From contig LVBI01000017.1 in NCBI GenBank assembly GCA_001603145.1, forward strand, positions 1-64,000: 64,000 nt of DNA, in the 5' to 3' direction. This DNA is from Spirochaetales bacterium Spiro_07 (GTDB lineage Bacteria; Spirochaetota; Spirochaetia; Treponematales; Treponemataceae). The notes beneath the pieces were generated by a model that searched no databases, was not told the DNA's origin, and saw only the letters and a program-made list of their open reading frames with translations. Positions 1 to 8,105 of the stretch are shown in pieces. The translations under genes and the position numbers were made by a program. Within the stretch, counting starts at the first letter, position 1; the number at the start of each line of letters is the position of its first letter.

Positions 1-95
1 CGGGCGTGTTCCCTCATTCTAAATATTGTCATTTACACAAAATTTATGACAGGGTCTACTCTACGGAATTAGATTAAATAATATGTGTATCATTC

Positions 96-122
96 ACAAG
101 TTTCCGTTCTACGGAAACTTGT
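96..122. repeat. Perfect 12-bp hairpin, 3-nt loop
   Basis: Arms ACAAGTTTCCGT and ACGGAAACTTGT flank the loop TCT. Almost the same hairpin recurs at 32432-32455, so it belongs to a dispersed family. No T-run follows on the + strand. The rest of the 1-356 intergenic stretch holds one palindromic unit at 146-179 and no gene I can support. Confidence 0.7.
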
Positions 123-145
123 AGATTAATCTGCTGCGAAAAGAA

Positions 146-179
146 GATTGCTTCGTCACTTCGTTCCTCGCAATGACGG
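146..179 (-). repeat. Dispersed palindromic repeat, family A
   Basis: On the + strand it runs GATTGCTTCGTC ... CTCGCAATGACGG, the inverse of the GTCAT ... ATC formula seen throughout the window. It matches the copies at 3549-4219 with a few substitutions. It lies about 180 bp upstream of the adenylate cyclase gene. Confidence 0.75.
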
Positions 180-356
180 CTTTGCGATTGGGCTTATTCT
201 ACGGCAAAAGCTTTTCTTGCAAGACTTTGTACATTCCGCAACCGAATGCAAATGTACATTAATAGGTATCTTGAATCTGTGCCCCAGCTCCCAAAAAGTG
301 CGGCTTTGCAAAGCTTTAACTTTGCAACTTGAGCTTTTATGTATACACTGTATGTT

Positions 357-3300
357 ATGAGGAAATCATTTTTATTTTTGCTTTGCATTTGTTTGTGGGT
401 GCCGCTTGCATTTTCGCAATCGGCGGCAAACGGAAATGTTGATCAATCATTTTTGAATGATTTTGTTTGCAGGAATTGGACGACCGCCGACGGACTTCCG
501 GGCATGACGATTACGACCGTTATGCAGGATTCGAAAGGCTATCTATATATTGGAACTTACGACGGACTTGTGCGCTTTGACGGCGTTGAGTTTGTCAATT
601 TTACGCGCACAATCGACCCGAAATATGATTTTGCCTCTGTGCGCTCAATCTTTCAAGATTCACGCGAAAATCTTTGGGTTGGCCACAACGACGAAGGCGT
701 TACATGCATAACGCCGGACGGCGAAATCCGCAAATACACAACAGATGACGGGCTTCCGCACAATTCGGTTCGTGCTATATGCGAAGACAAGGAAGGCAAC
801 ATCTGGTTCGGTCTTGCATCGGGCATCTGCTATATGAACAGCTCCCGGAAAATAATCATCCCGAACGGCTTGAAGGAGCTTGGGCAGGAAACTATTCAGG
901 TTTCAAAATTATACTGCGACACCGCCGGAAGGGTTTGGATTTCTACGGCGATAGAAAATGACCTTTTCGTTTATTCAAACAAAATGCTGGAACGCTTTAC
1001 AGGCATAACCAAAATCAAGAACCCATCTGTAAACGAAGTTACGCAAGACAAGAGCGGCGCGTTCTGGTTCGGCGTTGCACCGCATTATGCAGTCAGAATC
1101 AAAGACACAGAAGAAACAGTCTTTGACATCGGGCACGACCATCAGGACGGCACTGTCGTCAATTCGATTATCCAAGATTCGGCCGGAGACTACTGGTTTG
1201 CATCAGACAGCGGCATCACAATCATTCATAACGGAATGTACACATACTACGACAAGCGTAACGGCATTGCGGACGATTATATCAACGAGATTATCGAAGA
1301 CCACGAAGGCAACATCTGGATTGCGTACAACCGCGGCGGCATCGAAAAGATGAGCCAGGGCAAATTCCGCACAATCTCAATGCCGATTGCCATAAACGCA
1401 ATTTGCGAAGACAAAATCCGGGGCGTAACGTGGCTCGGCGCAGACGACGGCGTTTATTGCTATAAAGACAATGTGTTTATCGAAAACGAAGTGACCGAAT
1501 TCTGCAAGAACACAAGAGTCCGCCACGTCGGCATGACCGCCGACAACGAGCTGCTCATTTCATGCTATTCTGACTTGAGTCAGATCCGCGTAACGCCGGA
1601 CGGTGAGATAACGAAATGGACTGTCGACGACGGTCTTGCGGGGCATAAATGCCGCGTGGCAATCAAGGCAAGAAACGGCGATTATTACATCGGAACGACA
1701 CAGGGCTTGAGCATAATCAGCCACGAAGACGGCTCGATTACAAATTTGACGCGCTCAAACGGCTTTGACAACGAATTCATAATGTGCATTTTTGAAGACG
1801 CAAAAGGGCAAATCTGGGTCGGCACAGACGGTGGCGGCGTCTATGTTCTGAAAGACAAGAAAATTGCCAATCATTTTTCGTCAGAGCGCGGCTTGGCGGG
1901 CAACGTTATCTTTAAGGTGACAGACTTAGGCGACGGCGGCTTGTGGATTGCCACAGGCACAGGCGTTTCAAAATATACTGAATCAGACGGAAAATTCGTC
2001 AACTTCAATTCGTCAAACGGTCTCGGAACGGACAGCGTTTTTCAGATAATCTGCGACTACACGCAGACCACATGGATGACGAGCAACAAAGGCGTGCTTT
2101 CGGCAACGCTTGAAGACATGGAAAAGGTTGCTTCTGGCGAGAAAGACAGGCTTTCGATAAAGTATTACGGCAGTTCAGACGGTCTGATAACAGGCGGCGT
2201 TACATCAACTTCAGTTTCAATGCAAGATTCTTTGGGACGCATCTGGTTTACGTTGATTGACGGCTTTGCGATTTATGACCCTGTAAAATCTGGCAAGAAC
2301 CAGATTGCGCCTAAAATTGAGGTGCAGGAATATACGATTGATAACGTAAAGCATGACTACATCGGCGATACGATTGTTCTGCCGCCGTCTGCAAAGCGTT
2401 TGAGCATAAAATTTACGGGCTTGAGCTTTATCTCGTCTGACAAGATGCGCTTCTGCTATAAGCTTGACGGCTTTGACAAGGCTTATTCAGACTGGTCTAC
2501 GATGCGCAATGTTTCTTACACAAACTTGCAGCCGGGTACTTACCGCTTCTATGTTATGTCGCAGAACAGCGACGAAATTCAAAGCGAACCGTCTGACCCT
2601 GTTGTAATAATCAAGCAGCCGTACATCTGGCAGCTTGTGTGGTTCTGGATTGTGATTGGCATTGCTGTTGTCAGCTTGGCGGCTTTTATCGTCTGGCTGA
2701 AAATCCGTCAGATGCGGCGGTATCAGATTCAGCTTGAAAAAAAGGTTGAGGAGCGCACATACGACCTTAAGCTTGAAAAGGAAAAATCTGAAAGCTTGTT
2801 GCTTAACATTTTGCCGCCTGAAGTTGCTAAAGAGCTGACCGAGCACCCGAACAAGACAATCGCTAAGAAGTTCCCGAACATTACGGTCTTGTTCACAGAC
2901 ATTGTTGGCTTTACAAAGATGAGCGACGGAATGGACGCGGAACAGCTTGTTTCTATGCTGAACGCGATGGTCACAAAATTTGATGAGCGTGCAAAGCGCG
3001 AAGGCATCGAAAAAATCAAGACAATCGGCGACGCTTATATGGCGGCAACCGGCTTTGACGAAGACGACGGCTTCAAAGGTTCTCTCAAGATGGTTCGTTT
3101 TGCGCAGGGGCTTATCGAAGACGTGCGTGCTTTCAATGAATCGTCGCATGTGAACCTTCAGATAAGGCTCGGCATAAACACCGGCGAACTTGTGGCGGGC
3201 GTAATCGGCAAGTCAAAGTTCATCTATGACATTTGGGGCGACACCGTAAACGTTGCAAGCCGCATGGAAAGCACCGGCGAACCGATGAAGATTCATGTTA

Positions 3301-3521
3301 CGCAGTCAACGTTCATGCAGACAGAAGAGCATTTCAACTATAGCGAAGGCGTTGAAGTTGAGGTGAAGGGCAAAGGCAAGATGAAGACGTACTTCCTCTC
3401 TTGCGGTGGCAGCACAGGCGGCGCAAGCGCCGGAACCGCCGCCACGCCAGAGCGCCGCCCTTCCGGCTTGTTGAGCCGCGCCGTCAGTCTGTCATTATCG
3501 GCTCAACCAGACAAGCTTTAA
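357..3521 (+). CDS. Receptor-type class III adenylate cyclase with periplasmic two-component-style propeller
   Basis: Probably makes cAMP in response to an extracytoplasmic ligand. I chose the ATG at 357 because a signal peptide follows directly (MRKSFLFLLCICLWVPLAFS); the in-frame ATG at 339 would extend it oddly. About 650 residues form Reg_prop-type propeller repeats (recurring D-x-x-G-x-I/L-W-x-G units). A Y_Y_Y-like beta domain follows (about 680-755), then a membrane helix (about 759-781), a short coiled coil and the cyclase domain (about 838-1020). Metal-binding aspartates are D848 (FTDIVGFT) and D892 (KTIGDAYM). The EKIKTIG lysine and D958 of DIWGDTVN point to ATP rather than GTP as substrate. 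The sensor half resembles hybrid two-component sensors, but the output is a cyclase instead of a histidine kinase. The ligand is unknown. The Gly/Ala-rich C-terminal tail has no assigned role. Confidence 0.9.
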   Translation: MRKSFLFLLCICLWVPLAFSQSAANGNVDQSFLNDFVCRNWTTADGLPGMTITTVMQDSKGYLYIGTYDGLVRFDGVEFVNFTRTIDPKYDFASVRSIFQDSRENLWVGHNDEGVTCITPDGEIRKYTTDDGLPHNSVRAICEDKEGNIWFGLASGICYMNSSRKIIIPNGLKELGQETIQVSKLYCDTAGRVWISTAIENDLFVYSNKMLERFTGITKIKNPSVNEVTQDKSGAFWFGVAPHYAVRIKDTEETVFDIGHDHQDGTVVNSIIQDSAGDYWFASDSGITIIHNGMYTYYDKRNGIADDYINEIIEDHEGNIWIAYNRGGIEKMSQGKFRTISMPIAINAICEDKIRGVTWLGADDGVYCYKDNVFIENEVTEFCKNTRVRHVGMTADNELLISCYSDLSQIRVTPDGEITKWTVDDGLAGHKCRVAIKARNGDYYIGTTQGLSIISHEDGSITNLTRSNGFDNEFIMCIFEDAKGQIWVGTDGGGVYVLKDKKIANHFSSERGLAGNVIFKVTDLGDGGLWIATGTGVSKYTESDGKFVNFNSSNGLGTDSVFQIICDYTQTTWMTSNKGVLSATLEDMEKVASGEKDRLSIKYYGSSDGLITGGVTSTSVSMQDSLGRIWFTLIDGFAIYDPVKSGKNQIAPKIEVQEYTIDNVKHDYIGDTIVLPPSAKRLSIKFTGLSFISSDKMRFCYKLDGFDKAYSDWSTMRNVSYTNLQPGTYRFYVMSQNSDEIQSEPSDPVVIIKQPYIWQLVWFWIVIGIAVVSLAAFIVWLKIRQMRRYQIQLEKKVEERTYDLKLEKEKSESLLLNILPPEVAKELTEHPNKTIAKKFPNITVLFTDIVGFTKMSDGMDAEQLVSMLNAMVTKFDERAKREGIEKIKTIGDAYMAATGFDEDDGFKGSLKMVRFAQGLIEDVRAFNESSHVNLQIRLGINTGELVAGVIGKSKFIYDIWGDTVNVASRMESTGEPMKIHVTQSTFMQTEEHFNYSEGVEVEVKGKGKMKTYFLSCGGSTGGASAGTAATPERRPSGLLSRAVSLSLSAQPDKL

Positions 3522-3548
3522 CCGTAGATAAGGCTGCTGCCAAAAGTA

Positions 3549-3670
3549 GATTGCTTCGTCGCTTGCGCTCCTCGCAATGACGGATGCCGTTGCAGCTGTC
3601 ACAATGACGCAATGCTGTTTGTTCCGTCATTGCGAGCCGAAGGCGAAGCAATCCATTGGCGCATTATGCT
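3549..3670. repeat. Pair of family A palindromic repeats in opposite orientation
   Basis: A reverse-oriented copy (3549-3583, GATTGCTTCGTC ... GCAATGACGG) is followed by a forward copy (3624-3660, CCGTCATTGCGAG ... GCAATCC). The tail CATTGGCGCATTATGCT continues to 3670, where a TATAAT (3670-3675) begins. The start of the GIY-YIG gene at 3691 lies just downstream, so the repeat end may supply its -10 box; no good -35 is visible. Confidence 0.8.
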
Positions 3671-3690
3671 ATAATGTAGAAGGGCACAAA

Positions 3691-3984
3691 ATGACAGATA
3701 GAAAATCATACATATATATTCTGTTCAACAAACCTAATGGAACCCTTTATACAGGTGTAACTTCAGACTTGGCAAAGCGAATATGGGAACATAAAAACAA
3801 GATCACAGGCGGTTTTACCGCTAAATATAATGTTGACAAGTTAGGCTATTACGAAGAATTTACTGATATAATAGATGCTATTGCGCGCGAGAAGCAAATA
3901 AAAGGCGGTTCAAGGAAAAAGAAGCTTGATTTAATAATGAATGGCAATCCTAATTGGATAGATTTATACGAGCAGATAAAGTAG
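3691..3984 (+). CDS. Small GIY-YIG domain nuclease-like protein (COG2827 type)
   Basis: A 97-residue single-domain protein. The N-terminus carries the GIY-YIG signature as YIYIL ... LYTGVTSDL, followed by the conserved arginine and histidine of AKRIWEHK and by AREKQIK, which fits the usual catalytic glutamate region. This family has the fold of homing and repair endonucleases, but the cellular role of the small free-standing members is not established. The ATG at 3691 begins exactly at the domain; a longer frame from 3577 only translates repeat sequence. The gene is AT-richer than its neighbours. It is enclosed by palindromic repeats: its TAG stop (3982-3984) touches the first base of the next repeat, and a TATAAT lies 15 bp before the start. 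The nuclease fold is clear; an involvement in repeat mobility is inference. Confidence 0.85.
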   Translation: MTDRKSYIYILFNKPNGTLYTGVTSDLAKRIWEHKNKITGGFTAKYNVDKLGYYEEFTDIIDAIAREKQIKGGSRKKKLDLIMNGNPNWIDLYEQIK

Positions 3985-4219
3985 ATTGCTTCGTCGCTTG
4001 CGCTCCTCGCAATGACGGGGTGCGTTTGCTCCTCGCAATGACGTGGCTGTATCCGTCATTGCGAGCGAAGCGAAGCAATCCATTAGCGTATTACGCTTTG
4101 TTGGATTGCTTCGTCGCTACGCTTCTCGCAATGACGCGGTGCGTTTGCTTCTTGCAATGATGTGAAATGTTCCGTCATTGCGAGTCGAAGGCGAAGCAAT
4201 CCATTGGCGCATTATGCTT
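3984..4219. repeat. Cluster of alternating family A palindromic repeats
   Basis: Four main copies alternate in orientation: reverse 3984-4018, forward 4053-4093, reverse 4104-4137 and forward 4172-4219. Degenerate half-copies lie at 4027-4043 and 4141-4164. Forward copies read CCGTCATTGCGAG ... GAAGCAATCC and end in CATTGGCGCATTATGCT or a variant. This fills most of the 400-bp gap between the GIY-YIG gene and the DUF1538 gene; no gene is visible here. Confidence 0.85.
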
Positions 4220-4269
4220 GTGCTATAAAAAAACTCGTAATAACGGGTTTGCGAGGGCGAGGCGGCTTC

Positions 4270-4298
4270 TGGATAAAAGCGCGGGAATTTGCTATAAT
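4270..4298 (+). promoter_or_regulatory. Putative sigma-70 promoter for the DUF1538/P-II pair
   Basis: TGGATA, 17-bp spacer, TATAAT (4293-4298). The leader then contains the palindromic unit at 4317-4344 before the AAGGAG ribosome-binding site at 4374-4379. Confidence 0.5.
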
Positions 4299-4316
4299 TT
4301 GATAATTCGTAGCTTT

Positions 4317-4344
4317 GTCATGTTCGGACTTGACCCGGACATCT
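4317..4344 (+). repeat. GTCAT ... ATCT palindromic unit
   Basis: GTCAT-GTTCGGAC-TTGA-CCCGGAC-ATCT. It has the same ends and TTGA loop as the other copies but a different stem. It falls in the putative leader of the DUF1538 gene. Confidence 0.7.
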
Positions 4345-4384
4345 TGCGCTGCATACGCCAGTGACAACAGCTTAAGGAGATGTT

Positions 4385-5947
4385 TTGCTTAATAAACTGA
4401 AGGAAACAGCCGTTTCGATTTTGCCTATAAGCGTAATTGTGCTTATTTTGAACTGGACAATCGCGCCACTAGGCTCTTCTATGGTCTGGCAGTTTCTGAC
4501 CGGCTCGCTTTTCACAATTCTCGGTCTTGCGCTTTTTCTGCTTGGCGCAGACATAGGCATCTTGCCGATTGGCGAAAAGGCTGGCGCGGCTCTGACGAGC
4601 AAGCGCAACTTGCCGCTGCTGCTTTCATCAGCTTTTGTTATCGGCTTTCTTATCACCATAGCCGAGCCGGACGTGCAGGTGCTTGCAAAGCAAGTTTGTT
4701 CTGTTGACGCAAGCATCAATTCTACAGTGCTTCTTGTTATGATTGCTGTCGGAATCGGTTTTTTTACGTCGGTCGGGCTTTTGCGCACTGTGCTTCATAT
4801 TCCGCTGAAATATCTGCTAATTGCTTTTTACATAATCGTGTTTGTCGCAGCTTTTGCCGCGCCGGATAAATATCTTGCGGTCGCGTTTGATTCTGGCGGC
4901 GCAACCACCGGCCCGATGACAGTGCCGTTCATATTGGCGCTGGGCGTGGGTGTTGCAGCTGTTCAGGGGCGCGGCAAGGGCAAGACCGGCAACGAATCAA
5001 GCTTCGGCATGACGGGCATGGCTTCAATCGGCCCGATTCTGGCTGTGCTCATTCTGGGTATTTGCGTCGGTGGTCATCAACCTTCGCAGAGAGCTGCGGA
5101 TTCATCTGCTGCTCAGCCAGAAGCCGCCGTTACAACTGAAATTTCCGCAAGCGCAGCTGATGTGGCTACAAAAACGAGTGCTTCATCAAATGGTGCAGAA
5201 AAAGGCGTTTTTGCACATCTGTTGCCCGAAACGCTTGTTGATGTTGCAAAAGCACTCTTGCCACTTGCCGTAATGTTTGTTGTTTTTCAGTTTACGCTGC
5301 TGCATCTGCCGCCCCACGCGATAATCCGCATGTCTGTCGGTCTTTTATATTCGTTTGTGGGGCTTGTGCTTTTTATGCTCGGCGTGAACGGCGGCTTTAT
5401 GCCGGCCGGCGACATAATCGGCTTTACAGTTGCGCAGACAGATTACCGCTACATACTCGTGGCAATCGGCGTGTTTCTTGGTGCGGTTGTCGTGTGCGCA
5501 GAGCCGGCCGTATGGGTGCTCACTAAACAGGTCGAAGAAATTTCAGGCGGCACGATTAAACGAAGCGTGATTATTGCCGCACTTTCTGTCGGCGTGGCTG
5601 TTTCTGTCGGCTTAAGCATTTTCAGGGTCTTGTCAGGCTTCAGCCTTTGGTTTGTGCTGCTGCCAGGCTATGCTGTCGCGCTTGCGCTTACGTTTTTCTG
5701 CCCACAGCTGTTTACGGCTATCGCATTCGATTCGGGCGGTGTAGCTTCTGGCCCTATGACCACGACTTTCATTCTTTCGTTCATGCTCGGCATTTCAAAT
5801 GCTTTGGGCGGCAACCCTTTGACAGATGCATTCGGCGTCATCGCGCTTGTTGCAATGGCTCCGCTGATTACGATTCAGGTTTTAGGAATCCTTTATGCCG
5901 GAAAGACTAAGAAGTCTGCCGGTGCAGAAAAAGGAGGTGCAAAATGA
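4385..5947 (+). CDS. DUF1538 family integral membrane protein
   Basis: A polytopic membrane protein of 520 residues made of two homologous halves. Each half ends with a nearly identical signature: FDSGGATTGPMTVPFILALG near residue 170 and FDSGGVASGPMTTTFILSFM near 450. This looks like an inverted-repeat or tandem transporter fold. The halves are joined by a soluble Ala/Ser/Thr-rich linker (about residues 230-275). The start is TTG at 4385, placed five bases after AAGGAG; the overlapping ATG at 4380 opens only a few codons. The stop overlaps the ATG of the next gene (ATGA), so the pair is translationally coupled to a P-II-like protein. P-II proteins usually gate transporters, which suggests a regulated permease. 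The substrate is unknown. Confidence 0.85.
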   Translation: MLNKLKETAVSILPISVIVLILNWTIAPLGSSMVWQFLTGSLFTILGLALFLLGADIGILPIGEKAGAALTSKRNLPLLLSSAFVIGFLITIAEPDVQVLAKQVCSVDASINSTVLLVMIAVGIGFFTSVGLLRTVLHIPLKYLLIAFYIIVFVAAFAAPDKYLAVAFDSGGATTGPMTVPFILALGVGVAAVQGRGKGKTGNESSFGMTGMASIGPILAVLILGICVGGHQPSQRAADSSAAQPEAAVTTEISASAADVATKTSASSNGAEKGVFAHLLPETLVDVAKALLPLAVMFVVFQFTLLHLPPHAIIRMSVGLLYSFVGLVLFMLGVNGGFMPAGDIIGFTVAQTDYRYILVAIGVFLGAVVVCAEPAVWVLTKQVEEISGGTIKRSVIIAALSVGVAVSVGLSIFRVLSGFSLWFVLLPGYAVALALTFFCPQLFTAIAFDSGGVASGPMTTTFILSFMLGISNALGGNPLTDAFGVIALVAMAPLITIQVLGILYAGKTKKSAGAEKGGAK

Positions 5948-6588
5948 AATTGCTGATTTGTATCGTGCCGCACGGCAAAAGCGAACGCATAACTATTGCG
6001 GCCAGAAAAGCTGGTGCGCCCGGCGGCACTGTTCTTATGGGCAGAGGAACTGCAAGAAACCAGATTCTTGAGATGCTCGGTCTTAGCGATACGCGCAAAG
6101 AGCTTGTGTATACTCTGCTTGACGATGATTTGTACCCTGTAGTGAGGGCGGCTGTGCTGCAAGAAGCCGCAAAAGAAAAGCGCGGCTTCGGCATTGTTTT
6201 TACGATTGACGTTGAGAAATTTCTTAAAAATTCTAGCATAAACATTCAGAAGGAAGGTGCTGATATGGCAGAAGCGACACATACATTGATTAGTATTATC
6301 GTAAACGCGGGTTTTGCAGATGACGCTATGGCGGCTGCAAGAAAAGCAGGTGCTGGCGGCGGCACAATCATCAATGCGCGCGGTACTGGCAGAGAAGAAG
6401 ACGAAAAATTCTTCGGCATTACGATTGTGCCTGAAAAAGAGATGCTCCTTATTCTTGCTGAAAAATCTAAGGCAGACGCAATTCTTGAGGCTGTGCGCGC
6501 TTTGCCGTGCCTTCAGGCTAAGGGAACCGGCATCACATATTGCATAGACGTAAACGATTTTGCTCCGCTCGGCACAGCCGGAAAATAA
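5944..6588 (+). CDS. Tandem P-II-like regulatory protein
   Basis: 214 residues containing two P-II (GlnB/GlnK fold) modules in one chain, where classical P-II proteins are about 112 residues. Each half carries the same core: AARKAGAPGGTVLMGRGT near residues 20-37, then AARKAGAGGGTIINARGT near 128-145. Each ends with a GxGI...F/Y-x-IDV strand. The T-loop region is short and lacks the modified tyrosine of GlnB, so uridylylation control is unlikely. The gene overlaps the DUF1538 gene by four bases, and its product probably binds that membrane protein in response to a nucleotide or other effector. That partnership is inferred from context and from how P-II proteins act on AmtB-type carriers. Confidence 0.85.
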   Translation: MKLLICIVPHGKSERITIAARKAGAPGGTVLMGRGTARNQILEMLGLSDTRKELVYTLLDDDLYPVVRAAVLQEAAKEKRGFGIVFTIDVEKFLKNSSINIQKEGADMAEATHTLISIIVNAGFADDAMAAARKAGAGGGTIINARGTGREEDEKFFGITIVPEKEMLLILAEKSKADAILEAVRALPCLQAKGTGITYCIDVNDFAPLGTAGK

Positions 6589-6638
6589 CGGGTTTGCGTT
6601 TTGACTGTTTCTACATAAAATGCATTGTCTGCAAACCC

Positions 6639-6677
6639 TGCTAGTTTTCACTTCGCGAAAACTAGCGTTAGCTTTTT
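6639..6677 (+). terminator. Rho-independent terminator after the P-II gene
   Basis: Stem GCTAGTTTTC (6640-6649) and GAAAACTAGC (6657-6666) with loop ACTTCGC, followed shortly by CTTTTTG. The rest of the 6589-7002 gap holds one palindromic unit (6697-6724) and the promoter region of the sugar transporter operon. Confidence 0.65.
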
Positions 6678-6696
6678 GTACAGAGTCCGTTATTTT

Positions 6697-6724
6697 GTCA
6701 TTCCCGCGCTTGACGCGGGAATCT
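6697..6724 (+). repeat. GTCAT ... ATCT palindromic unit
   Basis: GTCAT-TCCCGCG-CTTGA-CGCGGGA-ATCT, a perfect stem. It is followed by TTTTT, so it could also act as a terminator. Confidence 0.75.
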
Positions 6725-6920
6725 TTTTATGCCTGTGCCGCTGTTCCGTCGGTGCGGCTTATTACCGTCAAATCAACTGGGGTTAGCACAAATATAAGCA
6801 CAAAAAAATGCTTGTCACGCCCAAAAAAGTTCCGCCAAAAAAAAGATTGTGCTAAAAGTCAGCAAAAAATTCCGAAGATTTATCAAAAATTCCGTTACAT
6901 AATACACTTAACAAGAAAAG

Positions 6921-6983
6921 CACAAGAAGCTTTAAAAATATTTGCATTGTACTGATTAGCATATATTTTTCCTGCTTCTTGTG
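6921..6983. promoter_or_regulatory. Candidate operator/promoter region of the sugar transporter operon
   Basis: A perfect 10-bp inverted repeat, CACAAGAAGC (6921-6930) and GCTTCTTGTG (6974-6983), brackets a weak promoter: TTGCAT at 6942 and TATTTT at 6964, spacing 16. The ribosome-binding site AAGGAG follows at 6991. The arms are about four helical turns apart, which would fit a looped repressor or two half-sites. The regulator is unknown. Confidence 0.4.
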
Positions 6984-7002
6984 AAAAAGAAAGGAGATTT
7001 CT

Positions 7003-8085
7003 ATGAAAAAAATTATTTGTGCTCTCTTGGTTTTGAGCATCGCTTTCACAGGTCTTTTCGTTAGCTGTAGCGGAAAAGGCGGAAGCTCTTCAACAAAAGT
7101 TGGCGTTTCAATGCCTACAAAAGACTTGCAGCGCTGGAACCAGGACGGTTCAAACATGAAGGCACAGCTCGAAAAAGCTGGCTACACAGTAGACCTTCAG
7201 TTTGCAGCAAACGACATCAACACTCAGGTTTCACAGCTTGAGAACATGATTACAAGCGGCTGTAAAGTTCTCGTTATCGCATCAATCGACGGTAACTCAC
7301 TTTCAAACGTTCTTGAAGCAGCTCAGAAAAAGAACATTAAGGTTATCGCTTATGACCGCCTTATCATGAACACAAAAGCTGTTTCTTACTATGCTACATT
7401 CGACAACTACAAAGTTGGTACAATCCAGGGCGACTACCTCGTAGACAAGCTCGGCCTTAAGAGCCGCTCAGCTTCTGACCCAGTTTACATGGAATTCTTC
7501 ACTGGCGACCCAGGTGACAACAACATCAACTTCTTCTTTGGCGGTGCTATGGACGTTCTTAAGCCATATCTCGACAAGGGCGTAATCGTTTGTCCGTCTG
7601 GTCAGACAGCAAAAGCTCAGTGTGCTACACTCAACTGGTCAACAGAAGAAGCACAGAAGAGAATGGAAAACCTCATCACATCTAACAAGTATGGTCCAAA
7701 AGGAACAAAACTTGATGCAGTTTACTGTTCAAACGACTCAACAGCAAACGGTGTAACAAACGCTCTTATTTCAGCTGGTTACACAGCAGACAACTTCCCG
7801 ATCATCACTGGTCAGGACTGCGATATCGTAGCTGTTAAGAACATGCTCGCTGGTACACAGGCTATGTCTATCTTCAAAGATACACGTACACTTGCTTCAA
7901 AGGTTGTTGAAATGGTTGATGCAATCATGAAGGGTTCAGAACCACCTGTAAATGATACAAAGACATACGACAACGGAACAGGCGTAGTTCCATCATTCCT
8001 TTGTGAACCAGTTTACGGCTCAAAAGAAAACTACAAATCATTGCTTATCGATTCTGGCTACTACACAGAAGCACAGCTTAAGTAG
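7003..8085 (+). CDS. chvE: Multiple monosaccharide ABC transporter, sugar-binding lipoprotein (ChvE family)
   Basis: Periplasmic binding protein (360 residues) that delivers aldoses such as glucose, galactose, xylose or arabinose to the GguA/GguB importer. The signal sequence ends in a lipobox (LFVSC), so the mature protein should be lipid-anchored. The characteristic ChvE stretches are easy to recognise: SMPTKDLQRW near the N-terminus, VLVIASIDGNSLSNVLEAA, IKVIAYDRLI and SYYATFDN. The start at 7003 follows AAGGAGA. Its codons are more biased than those of neighbouring genes, as expected for a highly expressed binding protein. The terminator-like structure at 8106-8266 separates it from the ATPase gene and would allow more binding protein than membrane components. 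The exact sugar is not determined. Confidence 0.92.
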   Translation: MKKIICALLVLSIAFTGLFVSCSGKGGSSSTKVGVSMPTKDLQRWNQDGSNMKAQLEKAGYTVDLQFAANDINTQVSQLENMITSGCKVLVIASIDGNSLSNVLEAAQKKNIKVIAYDRLIMNTKAVSYYATFDNYKVGTIQGDYLVDKLGLKSRSASDPVYMEFFTGDPGDNNINFFFGGAMDVLKPYLDKGVIVCPSGQTAKAQCATLNWSTEEAQKRMENLITSNKYGPKGTKLDAVYCSNDSTANGVTNALISAGYTADNFPIITGQDCDIVAVKNMLAGTQAMSIFKDTRTLASKVVEMVDAIMKGSEPPVNDTKTYDNGTGVVPSFLCEPVYGSKENYKSLLIDSGYYTEAQLK

Positions 8086-8105
8086 TCTAATTGAAGTAAG
8101 CTGAA

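Noticed and set aside
2487-3149. 220-residue minus-strand frame inside the cyclase gene
   Set aside because: It is antisense to the conserved cyclase domain and shows no family features.
3984-4219. Possible CRISPR array from regularly repeated units
   Set aside because: Units alternate in orientation, differ in length and have no uniform spacers; no cas gene is present.
3577-4364. Frames translating to peptides such as HCEPKAKQSI, VRLLLAMTW and SLRAKRSNP
   Set aside because: They are readings of the palindromic repeats, without ribosome-binding sites, and only extend or overlap real features.
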